This document shows positions 6,614 through 12,867 of a stretch of 64,000 nucleotides of DNA, one piece after another. The DNA comes from a virus. The notes beneath the pieces are model-generated. The model ran no database searches. It saw nothing but the letters and a program-made list of their open reading frames with translations, and was not told where the DNA came from. The translations under genes were made by a program, and so were the position numbers. The stretch spans positions 1 through 64,000 of the IMG/VR virus record IMGVR_UViG_3300029922_000007, one strand, 5' to 3'. Numbering within the stretch: the stretch's first letter is position 1; each line of letters begins with the position of its first letter.

Positions 6614-7061
6614 CTTCGTCTCCTTCTTGTTGGATTAAATCTTCAGCACTTTGGATTGTCTTTTTTAGCACGGTATCGCGTTCAGCGGTCATCTTGGCTT
6701 GGAAGGCAGCAGCAGCTCTAGCACTGGCATCCAATACTAACAATAGTACGTTCTTATCGGGGATAGAACCAGGCATCTCTCCGGCCTGTTGGGGGGTATA
6801 CCAGAAAGGTGGGGCAGAGATAACCCTATACTTAAGTTGGGTGAGGGCATATGCGAGATAACTTTCATCTTCCGATGAAAGGGATGCGTGAGGACCAAGA
6901 AGCTCTCTATAGAGGCGACTAGCACCAAGTTCTTCGGTAGGGCTCAGGAAACATCTCAGCTTGAATGTGCCGTTGTAGGTTCCCCCAATGAGACCTTGAA
7001 CGTTACTCATAGTCCAAGTAGCTGTAGAGCCTTCAATAACTAGATCTGTGTCAGTTTGCAT
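6606..7061 (-). CDS. Conserved virion/assembly protein, 151 aa
   Basis: This first gene of a three-gene minus-strand operon has TTGAGG before the ATG and a TGATATACT promoter-like box upstream. The N-terminal third is beta-rich (TWTMSNVQGLIGGTYNGTFKLRCFLSPTEE) and the remainder is helical, with a KYRVISAPPFWY motif. The family resembles small proteins in tail gene clusters of large phages. A tail-assembly chaperone role is possible from position only. Confidence 0.75.
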   Translation of the reverse strand: MQTDTDLVIEGSTATWTMSNVQGLIGGTYNGTFKLRCFLSPTEELGASRLYRELLGPHASLSSEDESYLAYALTQLKYRVISAPPFWYTPQQAGEMPGSIPDKNVLLLVLDASARAAAAFQAKMTAERDTVLKKTIQSAEDLIQQEGDEDV

Positions 7062-7076
7062 AAAAACCTCAATGAA

Positions 7077-7085
7077 AGTATATCA
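7077..7085 (-). promoter_or_regulatory. TGATATACT extended -10-like promoter
   Basis: On the minus strand TGATATACT lies 15 bp before the ATG of 6606-7061, followed by a TTGAGG ribosome-binding site. It matches the TGATATA class found upstream of several other units in this window. Confidence 0.5.
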
Positions 7086-7150
7086 CAGAACGCCCCACAG
7101 GTTCGTCGGCTTTTTGTTTTATGGTTGCCTGCGGCGCTGGCCAAGAAAAA

Positions 7151-7185
7151 GAACGAGGGTATAGTTCATCGAACGATACTCGTTC
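7151..7185. repeat. 35-nt hairpin/dyad
   Basis: GAACGAG and CTCGTTC are exact inverted copies, continued inward by GTAT/ATAC and GTTC/GAAC around an ATC loop, with one bulge and one mismatch, giving about 15 pairs. No T-run follows on either strand, so a terminator is unlikely. An operator, replication or packaging protein site, or a small structured RNA is more plausible. Confidence 0.75.
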
Positions 7186-7440
7186 TCCTAGAGTTGGAGA
7201 GGAAGCTAGTCACTGCGTTCCCCGCTTGGATCGAGAGAAAGAGAAAGTAAGTGTTCTTTTCGAACTTATATCATGAAGAAAAGCCGTTACTACAATTATT
7301 TTTCAGAAAAATCATCGAAACCCAATAACTACCCATAATCATTACTAAAAGACCTAATAATAGTTTTACTCCATTTATAATGGCAACTATTATGACCAAA
7401 AACGGCTATTTTGGAAACAATACTTTCCATTACAAACTTC

Positions 7441-7469
7441 TTGCTCTTACCTGTTGGATAGGCTATAGT
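7441..7469 (+). promoter_or_regulatory. Sigma70-like promoter
   Basis: TTGCTC and TATAGT are separated by 17 bp, and the expected start of transcription falls at about 7476, one base before the ATG at 7477. The mRNA would therefore be nearly leaderless. It would drive the plus-strand gene run 7477-9572. Confidence 0.6.
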
Positions 7470-7476
7470 AGCGTGT

Positions 7477-7707
7477 ATGAGTGATAGTAACATGTTTAAG
7501 GTGGCAAATAGATATAGACACAGGAACTGCCTAGATATGGATATTGTTGTGACCTATATCCATAAAGTTGGGCACTATGGGACAGATCTCGACGTACTCT
7601 ACTGGAATAGGAACTATAACTCCCCCGCTGTAGGTGGAACGGAAGAAGTATTTATCAAAAAAGACGACTATCCAAATTGGACTTTGGTTGAGGAGAACTT
7701 TGTATGA
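7477..7707 (+). CDS. Hypothetical protein, 76 aa
   Basis: The ATG at 7477 has no Shine-Dalgarno sequence and sits at the predicted transcription start, so initiation may be leaderless; ATG 7492 is an alternative. The protein appears to be a beta-rich single domain (ANRYRHRNCLDMDIVVTYIH, then DVLYWNRNYN). It ends in an ATGA overlap with the next gene. No family is recognised. Confidence 0.7.
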   Translation: MSDSNMFKVANRYRHRNCLDMDIVVTYIHKVGHYGTDLDVLYWNRNYNSPAVGGTEEVFIKKDDYPNWTLVEENFV

Positions 7708-8189
7708 GTGTTAAGGGTGGAGATAAAATCAAGATTTTGAAGAATAACCCGCAAGAAGCAGGCTCAGTCAAAAAAGGCGACGTAGCCACTGTTAAAAACG
7801 TATATTCTAATAGCTTTACTTATTACATTGACGGCGAAGCTACGACTGAATGGCTCTGGCGGGCAGACTACGACCAAGAAGGAAAGACTTGGGAGAAAGT
7901 AGTGGGTAAGACTAAAGCCTCCACCAGTTCTGCACGGGATGAATCCTTTTGGGCAGATCAAGTTAAACAAGCGAAATCAAAAGACAAAACCTTCAAGGTC
8001 GGCGAACGAGTTGTAGTTTATGATTCTCGTCTTAGGCCTATGCGCCAGGTGGCTACCCTTACTCTTCTTCGAGATCCTAATGGGCATCACCCAAAAGCGT
8101 TTTGTGTCATCGGAGTTAAAAGGGTAGACTATCCAAGTACCGATGAGCTGATTCTACATCCAAAACAAGTAAGGAAAATTAAGAAATGA
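7704..8189 (+). CDS. Protein with two SH3/KOW-like segments, 161 aa
   Basis: The N-terminal segment (GGDKIKILKNNPQEAGSVKKGDVATVKNV) and the second segment from about residue 96 (FKVGERVVVYDSRLRPMRQVATL) look like SH3-like barrels of the kind found in KOW proteins, joined by a charged linker. The protein is probably a soluble RNA- or protein-binding factor. It is coupled to both neighbours by ATGA overlaps. Confidence 0.75.
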   Translation: MSVKGGDKIKILKNNPQEAGSVKKGDVATVKNVYSNSFTYYIDGEATTEWLWRADYDQEGKTWEKVVGKTKASTSSARDESFWADQVKQAKSKDKTFKVGERVVVYDSRLRPMRQVATLTLLRDPNGHHPKAFCVIGVKRVDYPSTDELILHPKQVRKIKK

Positions 8190-8470
8190 CTGAACCAGAA
8201 GTGAATTTTCTCAAGGCAGCTAAGTGGTACGAAGAACTCAAGGAACAGATGGATAAGGCTAAGAAGGAGCTTCAATTGGCTTTGCTGGTTCTTCCTGTCA
8301 ATTCTTATCTCCAGGACCCAGACACTCTCTTGGTCTATAAAATTACAGTTCCTCGTGGAACTTTTGTGGAATATCAAGCACTTGCCTATGAACGAACTAA
8401 GAAGCCAGATGAGAAGAGTGGTAGTTTGAGTTTGAAAGAGGCCCAGTCAAAAGGTTTTAACGTTAGCTGA
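8186..8470 (+). CDS. Hypothetical protein, 94 aa
   Basis: The N-terminal helix (FLKAAKWYEELKEQMDKAKKELQLA) resembles a short coiled coil and is followed by a beta-rich half (LLVYKITVPRGTFVEYQAL). It begins in an ATGA overlap, and its first codons contain the EVNF-encoding sequence GAAGTGAATTTT that recurs in this genome. Function unknown. Confidence 0.75.
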   Translation: MTEPEVNFLKAAKWYEELKEQMDKAKKELQLALLVLPVNSYLQDPDTLLVYKITVPRGTFVEYQALAYERTKKPDEKSGSLSLKEAQSKGFNVS

Positions 8471-8492
8471 TATAGAATGTAAGAGGTATTTT

Positions 8493-8735
8493 ATGGAAAT
8501 GCAGACTTTGAGAGTTCATTCGTATGGTGAGACGCCTGAAGATGATCGTCGGGTTACTATCGCCCCTAATAATGTGGTAGCTTTGGCTGCATCCACGGAT
8601 GATGTTCAAGTCCAAGGTAGAAGTCTTAGGGCTATTTCGGTGCTGTTTGTCGATGGCGGCGCTATGGATCTTGTCGTAGACCACGCAGATTTGCAACTAT
8701 TAGAAGACACAATAGGAGCCTATTCCTTTGGGTGA
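8493..8735 (+). CDS. Hypothetical protein, 80 aa
   Basis: The ATG follows AAGAGGTATTTT, the same leader form seen upstream of the prohead protease and the endolysin. The product is beta-rich (TLRVHSYGETPEDDRRVTIAP; SVLFVDGGAMDLVVDHADL). It may be a small barrel, but no known family is apparent. It lies in the plus-strand operon beginning at 7477. Confidence 0.75.
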   Translation: MEMQTLRVHSYGETPEDDRRVTIAPNNVVALAASTDDVQVQGRSLRAISVLFVDGGAMDLVVDHADLQLLEDTIGAYSFG

Positions 8736-8738
8736 AAT

Positions 8739-9035
8739 ATGGTTAAGTCACACTTTATTTGCAGTAGAAAACAAGGGCCAATTTGTTCTCAGACAGGTGG
8801 TCCAGAACAAGGATGGGGAGTGAACGACTGGCACTTCGTCACCTGTAAAAAGTGTCTTCTTATAAAGGGCTCTGAACGTAATAGAGAGCTGCAAGATGCC
8901 AGAAAAGCTCTTGATTGGGATTGGATAGCCGATCTTTTGGTTCCAGCCGAGTCTCGTGATCGGGTAGCGTCGGAACTCCAGATGGCCTATCTTGCGGGTT
9001 GTCCAAAGAACCCTAAACGCTTGAGAAGAAAGTAA
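8739..9035 (+). CDS. Cys-containing hypothetical protein, 98 aa
   Basis: The N-terminal 45 residues carry HFICS, ICSQ, WHFVTCKKC and nearby basic residues, consistent with a small zinc-binding knuckle (one CxxC with additional Cys/His). The remaining half is helical (RELQDARKALDWDWIADLL) and ends in a basic tail RLRRK. This suggests a nucleic-acid-associated protein. The specific role is unknown. Confidence 0.7.
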   Translation: MVKSHFICSRKQGPICSQTGGPEQGWGVNDWHFVTCKKCLLIKGSERNRELQDARKALDWDWIADLLVPAESRDRVASELQMAYLAGCPKNPKRLRRK

Positions 9036-9094
9036 AATGATTTTCTTTAGGGATAAAATCACAGAATCCTGTGTGGATGTAAGAGGAGTGCAAG

Positions 9095-9436
9095 ATGGCT
9101 GACAGAGTTTTTATTAAAAATACGGGAGATATGAAGGGCGAGGCGTGGCTTGAGTTTTGGGACACTTCTCAAAATGAATGGGAGATAGGCTGTCGCGCAA
9201 AGCTGATATTCATGGGTAAGAAATGCTTGGTCGATACGCTCGACACGCCCGTCAAATTCAGAAAGCGTGGTTACGCTTCGCAGGTAATAAAAGAGCTTCA
9301 GTCTCATTTCGATGAGGTCGAACCCATCGGTGTAACAGATGCCGCCAAAGGGTTTTGGGCTAAGTTTGGAATGAAGGACGGGCTCGGAGAAGAACAGTCA
9401 GGCGAGGAATTTACCTATGATGAAATTGCTTTTTAA
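9095..9436 (+). CDS. GNAT-like N-acetyltransferase, 113 aa
   Basis: The motif RKRGYAS at residues 56-62 fits the acetyl-CoA-binding loop (R/Q-x-x-G-x-G/A) of GNAT enzymes, and FWAKFGM at 87-93 matches the common motif-B FYxKxGF. The protein is shorter than typical GNATs (about 150 aa), lacking part of the N-terminal strands, as several phage GNATs do. Substrate unknown; modification of a host or phage protein, tRNA or antibiotic-like molecule cannot be told apart here. GAGGAG precedes the ATG. Confidence 0.75.
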   Translation: MADRVFIKNTGDMKGEAWLEFWDTSQNEWEIGCRAKLIFMGKKCLVDTLDTPVKFRKRGYASQVIKELQSHFDEVEPIGVTDAAKGFWAKFGMKDGLGEEQSGEEFTYDEIAF

Positions 9437-9572
9437 GATGTCGGGCCTTTTCTATTGGCTTCTTGGGCTTTACCTGCTTCATAGGGCTGGTTTGAGTGTG
9501 ACCGCTATTGGTGGCGTAACTCTTACTGCATACGGGTATATTGTGGACCACAAACTCAATGGTCATAACTAA
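9417..9572 (+). CDS. Small membrane protein, 51 aa
   Basis: It overlaps the end of the GNAT-like gene; ATG codons at 9417 and 9420 are both possible. The protein has two hydrophobic segments (about 10-23 and 28-43) separated by HRAGLS. It is convergent with the minus-strand coiled-coil gene, three bases from its end. A membrane protein of unknown function, conceivably holin-like, but nothing specific supports that. Confidence 0.6.
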   Translation: MMKLLFKMSGLFYWLLGLYLLHRAGLSVTAIGGVTLTAYGYIVDHKLNGHN

Positions 9573-9575
9573 GCT

Positions 9576-9947
9576 CTATCTTGCATCAACCAACCTTGTT
9601 AAAAGCCCAACAAGATTAGCATGTTGGGCCTGGAGGTCGATCCTGAGATTTTCAATCTTTTCTCCCAAAACCTTTATTTCTGCATTATAAAGTTCGCCCA
9701 TATGCGCCATCTCTCTTTGGACAGCTTGTTTTTGCGTCTCAAGTTCGACTTCAAGCTTACGGATCTTCTCTTCTAGGAGAAGCTTTACCAGCTCCATCTC
9801 AGCTTTGGCTTCATCTATGATGGCCTGACGATAAGCAGCCTTCCTACGCTTAAGCCCATGGGAAATACCTTGGATTATAGCCCAAACGGTCCCTAGGGCT
9901 GCGATGGCTCCAGTAGCGGCTACAATAGTGTCATTACTTATGGTCAT
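9576..9947 (-). CDS. Membrane-anchored coiled-coil protein, 123 aa
   Basis: Residues 7-28 form one transmembrane helix, followed by a basic stretch (LKRRKAAYR) and then about 80 residues of continuous heptad-type coiled coil. This is the layout of phage inner-membrane spanins and XhlA-like lysis accessory proteins. It has its own CAATCTTA late-type promoter, consistent with lysis-time expression. The neighbouring membrane genes at 10006-10951 strengthen a lysis or envelope assignment, but sequence alone is not proof. Confidence 0.75.
   Translation of the reverse strand: MTISNDTIVAATGAIAALGTVWAIIQGISHGLKRRKAAYRQAIIDEAKAEMELVKLLLEEKIRKLEVELETQKQAVQREMAHMGELYNAEIKVLGEKIENLRIDLQAQHANLVGLLTRLVDAR
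9605..9629. terminator. Possible terminator-like inverted repeat
   Basis: GCCCAACA and TGTTGGGC pair exactly (8 bp, 9-nt loop). On the minus strand it is followed by TTTT. It lies inside the 3' end of the minus-strand gene, which makes a terminator role uncertain; it may be coincidental coding sequence. Confidence 0.3.
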
Positions 9948-9963
9948 AGAATATATCCCCCTA

Positions 9964-9972
9964 TAAGATTGC
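9964..9972 (-). promoter_or_regulatory. CAATCTTA-type candidate late promoter
   Basis: GCAATCTTA on the minus strand lies 16 bp before the ATG of the coiled-coil membrane protein at 9576-9947. It is one of fourteen copies of this box in the window. Confidence 0.6.
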
Positions 9973-9979
9973 AGAGTTG

Positions 9980-9988
9980 TGATATAAC
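9980..9988 (+). promoter_or_regulatory. TGATATAAC extended -10-like promoter
   Basis: TGATATAAC on the plus strand is followed by TTAGGAG and the ATG at 10006. It sits back to back with the minus-strand CAATCTTA box, giving a compact divergent promoter pair. Confidence 0.55.
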
Positions 9989-10005
9989 CAGGGTTAGGAG
10001 ACCCT

Positions 10006-10254
10006 ATGACTCAACAGCTTACTGATTTTATTGAAGTTTTTTCTGACGTAAACAAGACCGCCGTGATGGCAATTCTCTTAGGGTTAGGAGCCTTCTTTAG
10101 AATTAAAGGCTATATCTCCGGTGGAGAAATGGTGGACTTGATGAAGACGACCACTGTGAGTTTTTTCGGAACAGCTACTATGGTACATTTGGGCGGTATT
10201 GTTAGGGACCATCTCGCCTCTAAAGTCGAAGCATTGAAAGGGCAATCCAAGTGA
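10006..10254 (+). CDS. Small membrane-associated protein, 82 aa
   Basis: The start is well supported by TTAGGAG and an upstream TGATATAAC box. There are two moderately hydrophobic helices (AVMAILLGLGAFFRI, about 19-33, and VSFFGTATMVHLGGIV, about 50-66). It is the first of three coupled genes (ATGA overlaps) encoding membrane proteins. The set resembles a lysis or envelope cassette; a holin-like role is possible but unproven. Confidence 0.7.
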   Translation: MTQQLTDFIEVFSDVNKTAVMAILLGLGAFFRIKGYISGGEMVDLMKTTTVSFFGTATMVHLGGIVRDHLASKVEALKGQSK

Positions 10255-10556
10255 AAGCTAAACTACTTGCATTCTTTACTGCCTTTAAAACGGATTTGAT
10301 CGATACCTATAAGAGGTCAAAGATATTCTTGCTAGGGATCTTACTTCTAGTTGTAGCCTTTGAATGGACCAAGCTTAAGGAGTTCCTTTTGACCTATATG
10401 GGGCAAAGGGAGATGAAGCAGACTACCGCTAAGGATGATACCCTCAAGGCCCAGGAAGGCGCTTTAAACGCTAGTGCTGACGCCCTGGTGAAGGACGCTA
10501 ATGCTCTGCCAGACAGTCAGAAACCTGTAACCGACCCAAATTGGTACAAAAAATGA
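10251..10556 (+). CDS. Membrane-anchored protein with helical ectodomain, 101 aa
   Basis: A single strong transmembrane helix (FLLGILLLVVAFEW, about residues 26-39) is followed by a helical, Ala/Lys/Asp-rich segment and a C-terminal PDSQKPVTDPNWYKK. The N-in, C-out layout with a helical periplasmic arm recalls phage i-spanins. It is flanked by two other membrane or exported proteins in the same operon. Confidence 0.7.
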   Translation: MKAKLLAFFTAFKTDLIDTYKRSKIFLLGILLLVVAFEWTKLKEFLLTYMGQREMKQTTAKDDTLKAQEGALNASADALVKDANALPDSQKPVTDPNWYKK

Positions 10557-10951
10557 AAAAACTACTTGTTTTTATTCTTCTATTACAGATTATGGTTTGT
10601 AATATTGCTCGTGCCGACACTACCTGTGATTGGCAATTCGTTAAGCCCCTCCCGGATGGAGGCTATGAGTATCCTTTGAACCTACACCTATGCGTTGGAA
10701 ATCTGGTCCAGACAACTGCGACTCAAACTCAGCAAATCGCAGATCTGAACGCCGCTATTCAACTTAAAAATCTGGCTATTACGACCAGCGATCAACGCGT
10801 GGCTTTGTGGCAAAAGACAGCCGACGATAGTCAAGATCGATTGACTAAGATCGATTCTGATTCTAAGCGCAATGATTGGATTATGTTTGGACTTGGCGCT
10901 CTTACAGTTCTCGGAGCTGGCTTTATGACAGCCAAACTTATTGGGCACTAA
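10553..10951 (+). CDS. Exported coiled-coil protein with C-terminal membrane anchor, 132 aa
   Basis: The start at 10553 overlaps the previous stop (ATGA); the longer in-frame start at 10541 is not needed. A signal peptide (KKLLVFILLLQIMVCNIARA) is followed by a short Cys-pair domain (CDWQF...HLCVG), a coiled-coil-like region around TQTQQIADLNAAIQLKN and a C-terminal hydrophobic segment (IMFGLGALTVLGAGFM). This is an envelope-spanning type of arrangement. It ends convergent with, and overlapping by 14 bp, the NlpC/P60-like gene. Confidence 0.75.
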   Translation: MKKLLVFILLLQIMVCNIARADTTCDWQFVKPLPDGGYEYPLNLHLCVGNLVQTTATQTQQIADLNAAIQLKNLAITTSDQRVALWQKTADDSQDRLTKIDSDSKRNDWIMFGLGALTVLGAGFMTAKLIGH

Positions 10952-11453
10952 TCTGCTTATACCCTTTAGAGACAAGATAGCTGTAAACGTCCTTAGGGGT
11001 CATAGTCGAACTATCAAGGTTCGTTCCATTTATCTCGTTTAGGATTTGAGCTACCAACTCGCTACACACAAAGCTACTCGTGCTGGCAAATGGGTTTGTT
11101 ACTTTCTTGCCAAATAAGCGCAAGATCATAACATAACAAATGCCGAAGATCGTTTCCATACTATATGGAAGTCCTACCCTGTCAATTCCAAATTGGACAG
11201 TAGTAAGCTTAGTGGCACTCGAAATTGGAAGTTCAAACTCAGCGCAGATATCCTCTTTAGTATCAAAGAGGGTACCTCCCATGTAATTTACTGCTAGGCC
11301 CGATGCTTGTAAGACGGTCCATCTATCTGCGTACGAATTGTAGTAGCGAATATATGCGTGTGAGAATTGGGACCAAGTTACCAAACGGATAAGCCAAGAA
11401 AAAGGGGATAAGATTTTTTTAGGTCGCGAAAAACCAACAATAATACTGTCCAT
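10938..11453 (-). CDS. Permuted NlpC/P60 (YiiX/YebB-like) papain-fold protein, 171 aa
   Basis: The pattern of His32 in QFSHAYIRYY and Cys130 in SFVCSELVAQ is that of permuted papain-fold NlpC/P60 proteins, where the catalytic His precedes the Cys. In phages these proteins are virion-associated or lysis-type hydrolases, or act on lipid-linked or amide substrates. It is next to the lysis-like cassette. The start at 11453 follows GGGCATATAT with no strong ribosome-binding site. Substrate unknown. Confidence 0.75.
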   Translation of the reverse strand: MDSIIVGFSRPKKILSPFSWLIRLVTWSQFSHAYIRYYNSYADRWTVLQASGLAVNYMGGTLFDTKEDICAEFELPISSATKLTTVQFGIDRVGLPYSMETIFGICYVMILRLFGKKVTNPFASTSSFVCSELVAQILNEINGTNLDSSTMTPKDVYSYLVSKGYKQISAQ

Positions 11454-11462
11454 ATATATGCC

Positions 11463-12260
11463 CTATTCCTTGTTTGAGTCTTTAAGAAATCTGAATTTAC
11501 CGTCTTTTCCTAATTTCTTACCCTTATTAGGACTTGGCTTGCCGAACATAGGATTATTTTCGCCAGAAGCCAATGCTGACATTTTCTTTTTAGATTCCCC
11601 TGAATGAAGTTTTCCTTTTCTAGAAGCAGATTGTTTTGCTCGGGTTTCTTCGGATGCTTTCTTTCCAGTGTTAGCTATCGATATTTTCTTTTTAGATTCC
11701 TCTGAATGGGGAATTCCCCCTATTTTTTTACGAGAAATACTCATTTTAGCTTTAGTTTCTGCGGAAGCCTTCCGACCTGTTGCTGCCAAAGACAACTTTT
11801 TAATAGTTTCTTCAGACGGCTTGTTTCCCATTTTTGCAAGAGAGCATTTGGCCTTAGTTTCTTCTGATAGAACCTTTCCCGTATGGGATTTACTCATCTT
11901 AATTCGTGTTTCGTCGGTGTGTGTTTTACCCGTGTTAGCAATAGAGATTTTAGTTTTACTTTCCTCGTGGAGTTTTCCTCCATTGTTTCCGCCGCTTTTT
12001 AAATTATACCCATTAGGGACTACGGTGTTGTACCAGCTTATGAAGTACTCTTCCGCTAGATTTAAATCTTCTAAATTGCTGTACGTACCAATAATCATTA
12101 CTGAAAAGGATTCCTTGCCATATTTGCTTACGGCATTACTTAAATAGGTACAAGTAGAATACAGTTTAAAATGATCGTAGATTCTATCTTCTAATGGCTG
12201 AATCGTTTGCCCTATATAGATCATTCCGTTAATTTTATTAGTTATTTTATATACAACCAT
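11463..12260 (-). CDS. GIY-YIG homing endonuclease with NUMOD3 repeats, 265 aa
   Basis: The GIY-YIG nuclease domain is at residues 1-90 (YKITNKI, then IYIGQT, with the metal-binding Glu in LAEEYF). It is followed by multiple NUMOD3-type DNA-binding repeats containing SEETKAKxS and GKxxSEE patterns up to about residue 230. It is an intact free-standing mobile gene between the peptidase gene and the fibre accessory gene, likely cutting DNA of related phages at an equivalent locus. No interruption of a host gene is seen. Confidence 0.93.
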   Translation of the reverse strand: MVVYKITNKINGMIYIGQTIQPLEDRIYDHFKLYSTCTYLSNAVSKYGKESFSVMIIGTYSNLEDLNLAEEYFISWYNTVVPNGYNLKSGGNNGGKLHEESKTKISIANTGKTHTDETRIKMSKSHTGKVLSEETKAKCSLAKMGNKPSEETIKKLSLAATGRKASAETKAKMSISRKKIGGIPHSEESKKKISIANTGKKASEETRAKQSASRKGKLHSGESKKKMSALASGENNPMFGKPSPNKGKKLGKDGKFRFLKDSNKE

Positions 12261-12336
12261 ACAATCTCTAAGTTACCACAAATATGGAGAAAAGTCAACA
12301 GTATAAATGAAACACTAAAAATTGAGAGTGAGAATT

Positions 12337-12846
12337 CTAACTCCCAGGATTAGGCGTGATGGGCATCCCTAAATATGTTTGGATTTGGTTAAGGTAAATA
12401 TAAAGTACGGCATTAGTAATGAATGGAGATAGGTTCGTTTTAGCCGAACTAGTATCTGCAATCATAGCTTCAATTTGTGCAATAGCTACATACAGAGAGC
12501 CAGTTGTAATGGCCTGTGATAGATTTGCGGTATAGGCGAGCAGATTAGCACTTTGCCCAGCTTGGGTAATACCGGCTAAGATATTCTGCACCGCAAATTG
12601 TACCATCAACTGCTGACCAAAAGTCATTGCTGCCAAAACTATGTTCGTGTAGGTCTGCGTTGGAGTTAGAGCAGGAGCAGACAGTCCAGTAAAAGTAGTT
12701 CCGCTGTAAGACCACCCAGTACTAGGTTGAGGAACAATAGAGGTGATATTTACCCAGGTATAGTTAGAATCTTGTGGATCTGTAGAATTTGCTAGGACTG
12801 TGTTAACAACGACACCATTTTGGATTAATGCATAAACATTGGACAT
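12337..12846 (-). CDS. Tail-fibre-associated protein, 169 aa
   Basis: The N terminus (VYALIQNGVVVNTVLA) is typical of small proteins at fibre tips or fibre chaperones. A linker rich in Thr and Pro and a helical C-terminal half follow. Directly downstream of the giant fibre gene, it is probably a fibre assembly chaperone or fibre-attached protein. The C terminus ends in MPITPNPGS. Confidence 0.75.
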   Translation of the reverse strand: MSNVYALIQNGVVVNTVLANSTDPQDSNYTWVNITSIVPQPSTGWSYSGTTFTGLSAPALTPTQTYTNIVLAAMTFGQQLMVQFAVQNILAGITQAGQSANLLAYTANLSQAITTGSLYVAIAQIEAMIADTSSAKTNLSPFITNAVLYIYLNQIQTYLGMPITPNPGS

Positions 12847-12867
12847 ATTGATTATTTCCTAATGAGT

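Larger units (their letters stand above)
7062..7476. other. Non-coding divergent intergenic region, 415 bp
   Basis: The region separates the divergent units starting at 7061 (minus) and 7477 (plus). It holds a TGATATACT box on the minus strand, a 35-nt dyad at 7151-7185, an AT-rich stretch with an inverted repeat of ATAATAGT around 7351-7394, and a sigma70-like promoter at 7441-7469. The reading frame across 7056-7250 has no ribosome-binding site and contains the dyad, so I do not call a gene. Confidence 0.7.

Noticed and set aside
7056-7250. Plus-strand open frame of 64 codons
   Set aside because: No ribosome-binding site, starts inside the divergent leader and contains the 35-nt dyad; composition is unlike a protein.
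9037-9102. 21-codon open frame before the GNAT-like gene
   Set aside because: It covers the ribosome-binding site of the next gene and has no signal of its own.
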